Below, one piece after another: positions 1 through 8,263 of a stretch of 33,093 nucleotides of DNA. Every line of letters starts with the position of its first letter. Position 1 is the stretch's first letter. Position numbers and translations under genes: made by a program. The notes under the pieces were generated by a model. The model did no database searches. It was not told the DNA's origin and saw nothing but the letters and a program-made list of their open reading frames with translations. This DNA is from Lachnospiraceae bacterium (GTDB taxonomy: Bacteria; Bacillota; Clostridia; Lachnospirales; Lachnospiraceae), in assembly GCA_017469275.1 (NCBI GenBank), contig JAFUGT010000161.1, positions 1 through 33,093 of the forward strand. The letters are read 5' to 3'.

Positions 1-2196
1 GAGTTATCAATAGTTGGTACCGGAAAAAGTACTCCTAAGTTAAAGGACGATGGAACGGAAATTCCAACATCGAATACACCGGATAGTGTAACTAATCATA
101 AACTTGCACAGGTATGGGCTGATAATATTGTTCTTGGTGGATACTCAAAGAAGGTAGGTACATCGGATTCTGATTTCAAAGGTGCTGATATAGAGATGTC
201 TGCAGATGCTTTTATATCAGATGATCTGGAACTTAATGCTACCGGTTCTAAGTATGTATTGGATGGTAATTACTATGGATATAGTAATGCAACTAAAGAC
301 CAAAGAGCTTATAGTGCTGCATATCTTTCTAAAGTTTTGAATAAATCCATTGACAATTTGAGTGGTGTTACTTTTGAAGACGGTAACTACGTTAAGGGTG
401 ATGAAGTCCTCAATCTTCCCGGACAGTCTCATTATAACAGTAGTGCCATAGTTGTTAACGGTCAACATTCTGAGCTTGATTTGTCTAAGACGGATGCCAT
501 ATATATTGCCGGTCAGGCTTATGTAGAGATGTCTAAGGAAAGTAAAAAACGCTCGAATTCAGATAGAAAGACCAATGAAGTTACTGATTCTGAAGGTAAT
601 GAAACAGCATATACAGATGAATTGGATACGAGCAAAAAGGACTCTGAAGAGACAGATGAAGAATATGTGAATAGTGTCAAAACTGATGAGAACTGGGGAT
701 TGGATTCAGAGGGCAATGCAGATCCCACAAAGCCTAATCCTGCGTATTCATTTAATGACAAATCAGAAAATGATAATTATTCAGATTATAATGAGGATTC
801 TGTAAAGTTTAATGCAACCGGTAATGTTCAGTATAATATTGATTATGAGGATGATCACGGGAATAGGATAAAAAAACGTATACAGGATTATCGAACAGGT
901 GAAAGTATATCTGTTAAGAGTAATCAGTTGGCTTATATACCTCCGTACAATGTTCAGGAAATAGGTGGTAGATGTTATGTTAGTTGGCCGGAGACTCTTA
1001 AAAATGATTCATATTTTAAGACTATATTTTCTGATTTAAACAAAATTCCTGTTGTTAAGACTGTTGTCAGTGGTAAGACATATTATTTCTATGATTTTAC
1101 AGGTACTGATGTAGATGTAAGCGAGTATATTACTAAGTATGCTGAGTTATTCTATTCTGATAAATATAATCCTGCTAAGAAAGATGAGATTACCCCTGGT
1201 GAATTGGCAGATCTGTATGATATCACTAACTGGAAGCATTTTAAGGTAAAGAGTATCCTGATTGATGATGCAACTGTTAAGAGGGATGAAGCAGGTAATG
1301 TAGTTAAGAATGATGCAGATAATACTGTATATGAATATGCCAAGAAGATGTATACTCAGGGTGCTATTTCAGTTAAAACTGATGCTGATGAGACATTAAG
1401 GGTCGTAGGTGACAGCGAGAAGATGGCTCCGCTTTTCAAGGTTAATAGTGATTTGGAGCTAGATGCAAGTGAACTTATCAATAATACTTCTGAAGATGGT
1501 TCTCCATTGTTGGCTATGAAGGTTTCTGATAAATTACAGGAACGTTATAAGAAAATGCGTGTTATGCTTACGGATAGCACACCTGATTCCGAAAAAGAGA
1601 ATTTGCTTAAAAAGGCAACAGAGACAACCATAACGCCGATTAATACTTATTTTGATTTTTCAGTGTTCGATGCAAAAATACCAGGTACCACTAATAAGTG
1701 GCTTGAGTTCACAGGACAGAAGGTCAATGACAGGGGCGATGGATTTACAACTGACGGTGCAGTTGATGGGGCTATAATTCTTCAATCTAACTATCATATC
1801 TACGCAAGTGAAGGTGATGTTAAAGTCAAAGATGATGATAGCGATGGTAAGGTCATGGGCGTTGTGGTATGTAAGGGTGACGTTACATTTGATGATAATG
1901 TTAAGGAATTCCATGGACTTATTGTATCCGGAGGGAAAATCAAGGTTGATAAGCAGAACATTAATTTCATTGCTAACCATGAGGTTGTTAAAGCTGTTCT
2001 TGATGAATGTTCGTCTACCACATCAAGAGATTTGGAAAAACTGCATTATTTTGCAAAGTTATTCAGAGATTATAGCGATAAGATTAGTTCTCTTGAAGAT
2101 CCAAGTACCGAAGATGCTTCTTCTATGAAAAATGTATCATCTGTCGAATATGAAGATGTATTAGGTTTTGATAACTGGCGTAAGAATGTTAATTAG
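1..2196 (+). CDS. Large acidic surface/pilus-assembly protein (PilX-like position), 5' truncated
   Basis: The reading frame is open from the first base, so the gene begins outside the window; the Met at 196 is only the first internal one. 731 residues are visible. The protein is rich in Asp, Asn, Ser and Tyr, with a strongly acidic Ser/Thr/Glu/Asp linker at about residues 170-240 of the visible part. The last 200 residues are rich in Gly and Val (for example GVVVCKGDVTF and GLIVSGGKI), which resembles the beta-helical tail of PilX-type pilus assembly proteins in Clostridia. It ends 11 bp before a pseudopilin gene and is followed by a second one, so it probably belongs to a type IV pilus-like operon and is exported. 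The N-terminus, where a pilin-type signal would sit, is not visible. Function is inferred from context; it could also be a surface adhesin unrelated to PilX. Confidence 0.6.
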   Translation, partial: ELSIVGTGKSTPKLKDDGTEIPTSNTPDSVTNHKLAQVWADNIVLGGYSKKVGTSDSDFKGADIEMSADAFISDDLELNATGSKYVLDGNYYGYSNATKDQRAYSAAYLSKVLNKSIDNLSGVTFEDGNYVKGDEVLNLPGQSHYNSSAIVVNGQHSELDLSKTDAIYIAGQAYVEMSKESKKRSNSDRKTNEVTDSEGNETAYTDELDTSKKDSEETDEEYVNSVKTDENWGLDSEGNADPTKPNPAYSFNDKSENDNYSDYNEDSVKFNATGNVQYNIDYEDDHGNRIKKRIQDYRTGESISVKSNQLAYIPPYNVQEIGGRCYVSWPETLKNDSYFKTIFSDLNKIPVVKTVVSGKTYYFYDFTGTDVDVSEYITKYAELFYSDKYNPAKKDEITPGELADLYDITNWKHFKVKSILIDDATVKRDEAGNVVKNDADNTVYEYAKKMYTQGAISVKTDADETLRVVGDSEKMAPLFKVNSDLELDASELINNTSEDGSPLLAMKVSDKLQERYKKMRVMLTDSTPDSEKENLLKKATETTITPINTYFDFSVFDAKIPGTTNKWLEFTGQKVNDRGDGFTTDGAVDGAIILQSNYHIYASEGDVKVKDDDSDGKVMGVVVCKGDVTFDDNVKEFHGLIVSGGKIKVDKQNINFIANHEVVKAVLDECSSTTSRDLEKLHYFAKLFRDYSDKISSLEDPSTEDASSMKNVSSVEYEDVLGFDNWRKNVN

Positions 2197-2207
2197 GCGG
2201 TGATGAT

Positions 2208-2813
2208 ATGGAGAAGAATAAAGGTTATACACTAGTAGAGATGGTAATAGTAATTGCAATTATGGCAATTTTGGCGAGTCTTTCCATATTTTCTGTTGGA
2301 ATTATAAAGGATGCCAAAAGATCAGCTGCAATTAATACATTTGATAATCAACTAAGCAACTGTCTTGTTAAGACCAAAGCGGTATCAGATAAAAATGTCA
2401 CAGATAAAGAATTATGTATGTATATATACAAACGTACAGTGGGCACAAAAAGTAATTATTGCATTAAGGTTGGATATGAGGTAACAGATGGCGTGCAGGA
2501 TATTACCAAAAAGGATGCAAGTAATCTGCCTATTGTTGTAGGTGCATCTCTCTCTTATGCGACTGCTTCTGCTGATGATACCAATTGGGATGCCATTTTG
2601 CCTAAAGAGGTTACAGATATTGTTTATACCGATGCAACATCTTCAACATCTATTGGATTAGGTAAAATTATTAAGTTTAATAAGTCTAATGGAACTGTAG
2701 AAGATGGTGCAGGTACATATACGTTTTATAAAAATGATACCAAGGATAATGGCGGAACGGCATATGCTACGATTTATCTTGATGAGAAGACAGGTAACCA
2801 TTATATTAAATAG
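2208..2813 (+). CDS. Type IV pilin-like protein (minor pseudopilin)
   Basis: 201 residues. The N-terminus MEKNKGYTLVEMVIVIAIMA is a textbook class III (prepilin) signal: a short basic leader, Gly before the cleavage site, Tyr+1 (Phe or Tyr is usual), Glu+5, then a hydrophobic helix of about 20 residues. After processing by a prepilin peptidase (not in this window) it would sit in the membrane and assemble into a pilus or pseudopilus. The C-terminal globular part is short, polar and not recognisable by eye. It has Cys residues near 48, 66 and 80, so a disulfide is possible. The gene starts 11 bp after the large upstream gene and ends 11 bp before the next pilin-like gene, so the three are very likely co-transcribed. 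Class assignment is firm; major versus minor pilin is inferred from its position beside another pilin-like gene. Confidence 0.85.
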   Translation: MEKNKGYTLVEMVIVIAIMAILASLSIFSVGIIKDAKRSAAINTFDNQLSNCLVKTKAVSDKNVTDKELCMYIYKRTVGTKSNYCIKVGYEVTDGVQDITKKDASNLPIVVGASLSYATASADDTNWDAILPKEVTDIVYTDATSSTSIGLGKIIKFNKSNGTVEDGAGTYTFYKNDTKDNGGTAYATIYLDEKTGNHYIK

Positions 2814-2824
2814 GGGGTGTGGTA

Positions 2825-3847
2825 ATGAAACGGAATAAAGGATTTTCTTTGGTTGAGTTGTTAGTTTCTATCGCCATATTAGCTATTATTATGGTTATGG
2901 TAGTTCAATTCATGGTTACAGCATCGGTCAGTATTAGAAGAACGAGGAAGAAGATGGATCTGCAGACAGAGGCAATTGAGTTTCGTGAACAGTTATCAGA
3001 TGTGTTAATGCAGGCCAGTTATGTTAGAATTCAAGCAAAGGATCTCAACGGTTATCAGATTGATACCGGATTACAGACGGCTAATGTTAATAAGGAACGT
3101 AAGAGAGTGGAGATCGACGATCCATCAGCAGGGACTAAAAAGAATATTACATCAACACCTCTTGCAACGGCTGTTTCTTCTTTAACATATGTATCAGACG
3201 ATTATCCGACTTTTGATAATATTGCTCAAGGAAAGTCAGATAAATTAGATATATATTTTGATAGAACAGATTTCACTATGGTTGGAAAAGCCGGAGACGG
3301 TAAAAAGTATCCTTCTTCTATTGATAAAACTATTAGGTCTTTTAGATTATTGAAAGGTACTGTAAATGGTCAACCTTATTATGTGAAGCCTGAGTACATC
3401 TATATAATATATCCGGAAGCGAAGGATGCTTCAGGTACTGTTATTGAGAATGAACAATGCGTAATATATCATTTCAAAGATACCAGAGTATATATGTACA
3501 AGGGTGATGTTGTTAAAGGTGCATCAGATGTGGATGGTTTTAATAATGCGAAAACACAGTTAAATAACACGGGGGATAAGGATACTAATGATAGGTATAA
3601 TGGGTTATTAGTTGATCTTGTAAATGAAGTATATGTATCTGTGGATACCGCTTCAAATGCTATATTGGTGAGTGCACAGCTTTATGATACTGAGCAGCCA
3701 AGGTCACAACGCGGGACTGATGATTCAGCATATACTAAGTATATATATGATTTTGAGGATTCCATTGTTCTTCGTAATTCTCATGCATTGTCAGCGGCAC
3801 CTAACAGATTATATGAATGTGATATTAATACTGTTACGACACCATAA
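2825..3847 (+). CDS. Type IV pilus minor pilin, PilW-like
   Basis: 340 residues from the ATG at 2825. A GTG in frame at 2819 is less likely because the AGGGGG motif at 2812-2817 is 7 bases from the ATG. The N-terminus MKRNKGFSLVELLVSIAILA has the class III prepilin motif (Gly then Phe+1, Glu+5) and a hydrophobic helix to about residue 32, followed by a basic stretch SIRRTRKKMD. The length and the large C-terminal domain resemble PilW/PilJ-type minor pilins, which prime pilus assembly and sit at the tip. The globular part is beta-rich, with many Tyr and Asp residues. Membrane-embedded before assembly, extracellular afterwards. It lies in an operon with the smaller pilin upstream and the large secreted protein downstream, 36 bp away. 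PilW-like is an inference from size and order; the prepilin class is directly visible. Confidence 0.82.
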   Translation: MKRNKGFSLVELLVSIAILAIIMVMVVQFMVTASVSIRRTRKKMDLQTEAIEFREQLSDVLMQASYVRIQAKDLNGYQIDTGLQTANVNKERKRVEIDDPSAGTKKNITSTPLATAVSSLTYVSDDYPTFDNIAQGKSDKLDIYFDRTDFTMVGKAGDGKKYPSSIDKTIRSFRLLKGTVNGQPYYVKPEYIYIIYPEAKDASGTVIENEQCVIYHFKDTRVYMYKGDVVKGASDVDGFNNAKTQLNNTGDKDTNDRYNGLLVDLVNEVYVSVDTASNAILVSAQLYDTEQPRSQRGTDDSAYTKYIYDFEDSIVLRNSHALSAAPNRLYECDINTVTTP

Positions 3848-3883
3848 CAGATTATTAAGTCGAATGAAAGGAGAATGAGGAAG

Positions 3884-6800
3884 ATGAAGTTGAAAAAATG
3901 TATGAAACGGATTTCTGCAATTATATTGGCTGCTACAATGGTTGTTGTTGCTCTGCCAAATCAACCGATTGTCAAAGCTGATGATACTGATGTTCCTGAT
4001 GAGATTCTATTTCCCATTAATATATTAGATTTCCCGGCTGATAATCTGTTTTTCGAATGTCCGATGAATTGGATGGAAGGTTATGATTCATATTTGGATC
4101 TCACTTCACAGAATATTGCAGGTGTTAATGATGGAGGCGAAGCAGGTAAAAAGCTTGTTGCAGACAAATTAGAGACCGATAAGACAAGTATTTATTATGG
4201 CTTGCCTGTATATAAGGAGAAGACTGTTGATTATATAGCTAGCCGTGTTAAAGCTACGATTGAGAATGCAAAAAGTAAGAATCTTGCTTTTAATAAGCCA
4301 ATTGTTGATAGAAATAGAAATTCTATTTGTGCGACTAATTATATTCACAGATCAGATGAAGAATGGGTTATATTGGATGCAAGTGATACTTATTATGAAA
4401 CAGATTACAAAAATGGTAATGCCAATAAATATGGTCTTAATTATTATGTTACATTAGGAGGGCAGGCTATTAATGCTAATGCGCTTAATTGTTTTAAAGA
4501 TAATTATATTGGTTATATAGGTGGAGATATTACTAAAGATGATTTATCCAATCATGGAAAGGTAACATTTACTTATAATAATACAAAGGGTGCCGGTACT
4601 TATGCTATGTTTGTCTATTATATGACTAACGAGGATAGGAATTTTGTTATTAAAGTTAATGGAGCTGATATTCCTGCAAGTCCAAATCCAATTAATTTTC
4701 CATCTAATGGCACGTGGGATAATCCAAGAGATAAATCGCGTAGTTTTCTTATCACTCTTAAATCAGGTATTAATAAAATTGAATTCAGTGGTGACGGTAC
4801 ATATTATGCACCTAATTTGGATCGAATTGAAATTGGACCTCAAAAGTATTATGGTATTGATGAAGTGGTGGATGATATTACTGTCGAAGCTGAAGGGAAC
4901 AAAGCGACATTTTATGATCCCAATTGGTATAATACATGGCATGGTGATTTCAATGGATATACAGGAAGAAATACGGATGGTAAATCAGTTCATATTGGAC
5001 ATTATAATTCTGAATATTCTATAACTTTTGATGCTGTAAAGGCTGGCAAGTATGATGTCGATATTTATTATTCCTCTTACAGAACTGGTGATTATTCGTA
5101 TAGTTTAAATATTAATAATAATAATACTTCACAAACTGGATTTAGATACAAGACTAATATGTCTGTTGCACCTGCTACTATTACTGGTGTTAATTTAAAG
5201 GCTGGTAGTAATACAATTAAGATTAGCGGTTGGTTCAATACCAATGTTGACAAGTTTGTATTTAGGTATGTTCCTGATTCCTTTGATAATGCAACCGGTA
5301 CAGTTCCTTTAGGTAATTATAAGGACTCAAAGGAGAAATATAATATTGACAGAGATGGTAACAAAGTATCTGATTATGGCTTTTTCGATATAGCGACATG
5401 TTATGATTATGCATATTTTATGACAGCCAACTTATACAAGAATCATCCGTCAATAAATGCTGCTTATAATAAATATACAAATCTTGTATTCCATAAGGTA
5501 AATCAGGATGGTAAGAATTATTATGAATTTATGGGTGATCAGATTCATAATGAGAGTATTTCTCAAGGTGATTATAATTCTAAAATCGGGGATGTATATG
5601 ATAAACTTGGCTCTGCAGCTACAACTGCTGAAAAAGAGGCTGATCTTGACAAATATAATGCTGTTAAGAAAGGAATAGGTAGACTTATCTATAATCCTGA
5701 AACCAGAATGATTAGAAATGCATGTGATGCAGAAGGTAATTATGTTGGTCCATCAGGGAGTGAATATGAAACTAATTCAGGATTCATGTTTGTCTGTGAT
5801 GGTGATGAGTATAATAAGGATTCTGCTAATTATGATGCTGGTTATGGCATAAAGAAATATCCCAATCTTGATCCGTCAAAAAATGGCGATGACAATAAAA
5901 AACATAATTTTAACTATACTATTAGAACTCATAGCCGTTTTGTATATAAAGAAGGAACCGGACAACAGTTCTTCTTCTCCGGTGATGATGATGTGTATGT
6001 ATTTGTTAACGGTAACCTGATTGTTGACTTGGGTGGTCAGCATCAACAGTTAAATGGTTCTATTAACTTGGATACTTTAGCTGAACAGCCGGGTAATCCA
6101 TATGGGTTAATAGCTGATAAAGCGGTTGATTTTGACTTCTTCTATATTGAGCGACATTCGACAGCATCAAACTTCTGGGGCAAGATGAGTTTTCAGCTTA
6201 GAAATGATGAAGTAGCACTTAAGTGGCCTACAGAGCCTGATAATATTGCAGGTATGACTGATACGAAGATTCCATATGGTTTTACCATAGATCTTAATTA
6301 TCAGTTTAGTAGTTTGAGAGACTTAAGTACAAGTAAAGATATTACGTTCCGAGATGACATTGGTAATTACATAGGTGCAGATAAGTTTGAACTATCCGAT
6401 CAGGTGAAAATTGGTAACAAATATAAAGTTAAAGAAACGGATGATTCAGGAAATGAAAAAATAGTAGTCAAGGAAGATTCGACAAAATACCATATGTCGG
6501 CGATTGTTCATAGAATGCAGCCGGATGAGACGTACATAGATGAGGTATATGATTTTCAGTTTAATAATCCTGTGATTGTTACCGATGAAGAAAAGAAAGC
6601 GGTTATGGATTTCTTTAAGGAGCTTTCTTTGGAACAAGGTGATATGGTTGAAATATCCGGGATTATGTATGATACATCAAAGAAGAAGTTTGAAGAATTT
6701 GATGAAACAGATAAGGCAAGTGTCCGAAGACTTAGTTATAAGGTATATGTTGACTATATGACATATATGACTATGGGTGGTACTAACAGTATAGAGGATA

Positions 6801-7552
6801 CCGATGGATTTAAGCAGACTATCGACAGTGATGTTGTAGCTAAGGTTGTTATTGGTTCTCTTACAATTACTTGTTCGCTTGATGATGAGAATCTTGGTGA
6901 GGAATATGATACTAAGGAAGATTTTTCATTGTTTGGTAATTTTAAGTTGTTGCGAATTGATAGTGAGGATGATAAATCTACTACTGACGTTGATGAGAGA
7001 GTTATTTTTGAAAATACTGTTAACTTGAGAAATTCAGGAAGTATAATTATTTTCGATGCTGAACCACATCCCGAACTTAAGAAAACTTTAGATGATGGAA
7101 CTGTAATAAATCCTATTGAGCCAGGTCCTATTCCTAAGGGATCATATGATTTGATGTTGGAAACTGATAAACTTACCGGTTACGAGCTCGTTACAGAAGT
7201 TTGGGTAGGTGGTGAACTTAAAGTGGTTGTTAGCAGATCACCTAACGATAATAGTGATGATTTCAAAGTTGAAGTAAAAGATCCTGATTATATCAAAAAA
7301 TATACTGCTGATTATAGGGAGAAGCTTGCTAAGGAGTTGTTTGGTGATAATCCTGAAGAATATGAGGCTTATCTTGCCCGTATTAATGAACTGGATAATG
7401 AAGGTTTTTTGAAAGAACTATTTTCACATAATAAATTTAGACTTTTGATTGAGCCAAGTCTTAATCTGGAAGAAGAAGAATGGATTTATCCTCCGGTTGA
7501 GTATAAGTTGAAAGCTTATCGTACTGTTAATCCATTAAAGGATCTCACATGA
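3884..7552 (+). CDS. Secreted fibro-slime domain protein with carbohydrate-binding-like modules
   Basis: 1222 residues from the ATG at 3884. The ATG at 3875 lies 1 base from the AAAGGAG motif (3867-3873), while 3884 is 10 bases away, so 3884 is preferred. A Sec signal peptide is clear: basic KLKKCMKR, hydrophobic ISAIILAATMVVVALP, then a VKA cleavage site near residue 32. Two beta-sandwich modules that look like CBM6/CBM35/PA14-type folds lie at about 224-317 and 332-465. A fibro-slime domain follows at about 676-774 (FFFSGDDDVYVFVNGNLIVD, then DFFYIERHSTASNF). No LPXTG motif, lipobox or C-terminal membrane helix is seen, so the protein is released, pilus-bound or held non-covalently. Its position directly after two minor pilins suggests a pilus-associated adhesin, possibly for polysaccharide. 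Domain calls are by eye; ligand and location are inferred. Confidence 0.7.
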   Translation: MKLKKCMKRISAIILAATMVVVALPNQPIVKADDTDVPDEILFPINILDFPADNLFFECPMNWMEGYDSYLDLTSQNIAGVNDGGEAGKKLVADKLETDKTSIYYGLPVYKEKTVDYIASRVKATIENAKSKNLAFNKPIVDRNRNSICATNYIHRSDEEWVILDASDTYYETDYKNGNANKYGLNYYVTLGGQAINANALNCFKDNYIGYIGGDITKDDLSNHGKVTFTYNNTKGAGTYAMFVYYMTNEDRNFVIKVNGADIPASPNPINFPSNGTWDNPRDKSRSFLITLKSGINKIEFSGDGTYYAPNLDRIEIGPQKYYGIDEVVDDITVEAEGNKATFYDPNWYNTWHGDFNGYTGRNTDGKSVHIGHYNSEYSITFDAVKAGKYDVDIYYSSYRTGDYSYSLNINNNNTSQTGFRYKTNMSVAPATITGVNLKAGSNTIKISGWFNTNVDKFVFRYVPDSFDNATGTVPLGNYKDSKEKYNIDRDGNKVSDYGFFDIATCYDYAYFMTANLYKNHPSINAAYNKYTNLVFHKVNQDGKNYYEFMGDQIHNESISQGDYNSKIGDVYDKLGSAATTAEKEADLDKYNAVKKGIGRLIYNPETRMIRNACDAEGNYVGPSGSEYETNSGFMFVCDGDEYNKDSANYDAGYGIKKYPNLDPSKNGDDNKKHNFNYTIRTHSRFVYKEGTGQQFFFSGDDDVYVFVNGNLIVDLGGQHQQLNGSINLDTLAEQPGNPYGLIADKAVDFDFFYIERHSTASNFWGKMSFQLRNDEVALKWPTEPDNIAGMTDTKIPYGFTIDLNYQFSSLRDLSTSKDITFRDDIGNYIGADKFELSDQVKIGNKYKVKETDDSGNEKIVVKEDSTKYHMSAIVHRMQPDETYIDEVYDFQFNNPVIVTDEEKKAVMDFFKELSLEQGDMVEISGIMYDTSKKKFEEFDETDKASVRRLSYKVYVDYMTYMTMGGTNSIEDTDGFKQTIDSDVVAKVVIGSLTITCSLDDENLGEEYDTKEDFSLFGNFKLLRIDSEDDKSTTDVDERVIFENTVNLRNSGSIIIFDAEPHPELKKTLDDGTVINPIEPGPIPKGSYDLMLETDKLTGYELVTEVWVGGELKVVVSRSPNDNSDDFKVEVKDPDYIKKYTADYREKLAKELFGDNPEEYEAYLARINELDNEGFLKELFSHNKFRLLIEPSLNLEEEEWIYPPVEYKLKAYRTVNPLKDLT

Positions 7553-7584
7553 TAGTTTAACAACTAATTTAATAATAACTATTG

Positions 7585-7617
7585 AAGCGGTGTGAAGCTA
7601 TTTTCATGCCGCTTTTT
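7585..7617 (+). terminator. Rho-independent terminator after the pilus-like operon
   Basis: AAGCGG (7585-7590) pairs with CCGCTT (7609-7614), and the stem continues inward through wobble pairs (TGTGAA with TTCATG). A run of T follows (7613-7617). It lies 32 bp after the stop of the fibro-slime gene and before the yqeG promoter, so it separates the two transcription units. Confidence 0.8.
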
Positions 7618-7656
7618 CTCATATATGCAATTAGGTTAATGCTTATTTAATTATCA

Positions 7657-7685
7657 TTGTAAGATTAATTATCTTATGTTAAAAT
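7657..7685 (+). promoter_or_regulatory. Predicted sigma-A promoter of yqeG-aroEK
   Basis: TTGTAA at 7657 and TAAAAT at 7680 are separated by 17 bp, with TGT just before the -10 (extended -10). The start site would be near 7692. That excludes the in-frame TTG at 7691 as the yqeG start and supports the ATG at 7718. Confidence 0.55.
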
Positions 7686-7717
7686 AATCATTGATTTTTT
7701 TGAAATGGAGTGAATTT

Positions 7718-8242
7718 ATGAGCAACTGGCTACCGACAAGATATTTTGATAAAAAGGAAGATATTCCGATAGAAGAGTATTACAAAGCAGGATACAGGGG
7801 AATATTATTTGATATTGATAATACATTAGTTCCACATGATGAACCTGTGGATGAGAAGGCGAGAGTTTTTGTGGAGCGTCTTAAGGAACTTGGATTTGGT
7901 ATATGCCTTATTTCCAATAATGATGAGGAAAGAGTAAGGACATTTGCAGACCCTTTAGGGGTAAAGTATGTATATAATGCATGGAAACCTAAGAGAGAAG
8001 GCTATCTTAAGGGAATGGAGATTCTAGAGACTGATCTTAACAATACTTTATTTGTTGGTGATCAGATATTCACGGATATATGGGGAGCCAACAGGGCTAA
8101 TATGTACAGCATTTTACTTGACCCTATCAATCCGAAGGAGGAGATACAGATTATATTAAAGCGTATTCCTGAGAAGCTTGTCAAATGGGTATACAGGAAA
8201 AAGAAGGGGTTGCGTAAAGGAAAATTTGATGTAACTATATGA
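7718..8242 (+). CDS. yqeG: YqeG family HAD superfamily phosphatase (IIIA)
   Basis: 174 residues from the ATG at 7718, which has GGAGTG 5-6 bases upstream; an upstream TTG at 7691 is rejected because it lies at the predicted transcription start. HAD motif I is FDIDNT with Asp32 and Asp34. Motif II is LISNND, followed by a Lys in WKPKREGY, and the acidic motif is FVGDQIFTDIWGANR. Length and motif order fit the YqeG/TIGR01668 family of small cytosolic HAD hydrolases, similar to mitochondrial PTPMT-like Gep4 proteins. The physiological substrate in bacteria is not settled. It is followed after 21 bp by aroE-aroK. In Bacillus subtilis, yqeG is also near the shikimate dehydrogenase gene with yqeH between them; yqeH is missing here. 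Confidence 0.88.
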   Translation: MSNWLPTRYFDKKEDIPIEEYYKAGYRGILFDIDNTLVPHDEPVDEKARVFVERLKELGFGICLISNNDEERVRTFADPLGVKYVYNAWKPKREGYLKGMEILETDLNNTLFVGDQIFTDIWGANRANMYSILLDPINPKEEIQIILKRIPEKLVKWVYRKKKGLRKGKFDVTI

Positions 8243-8263
8243 TAAGAGAAAGGAAATCACATA

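Noticed and set aside
1-195. Separate short gene before the Met at 196
   Set aside because: The frame is open without a stop from base 1 into the downstream frame, so it is one gene cut by the window edge.
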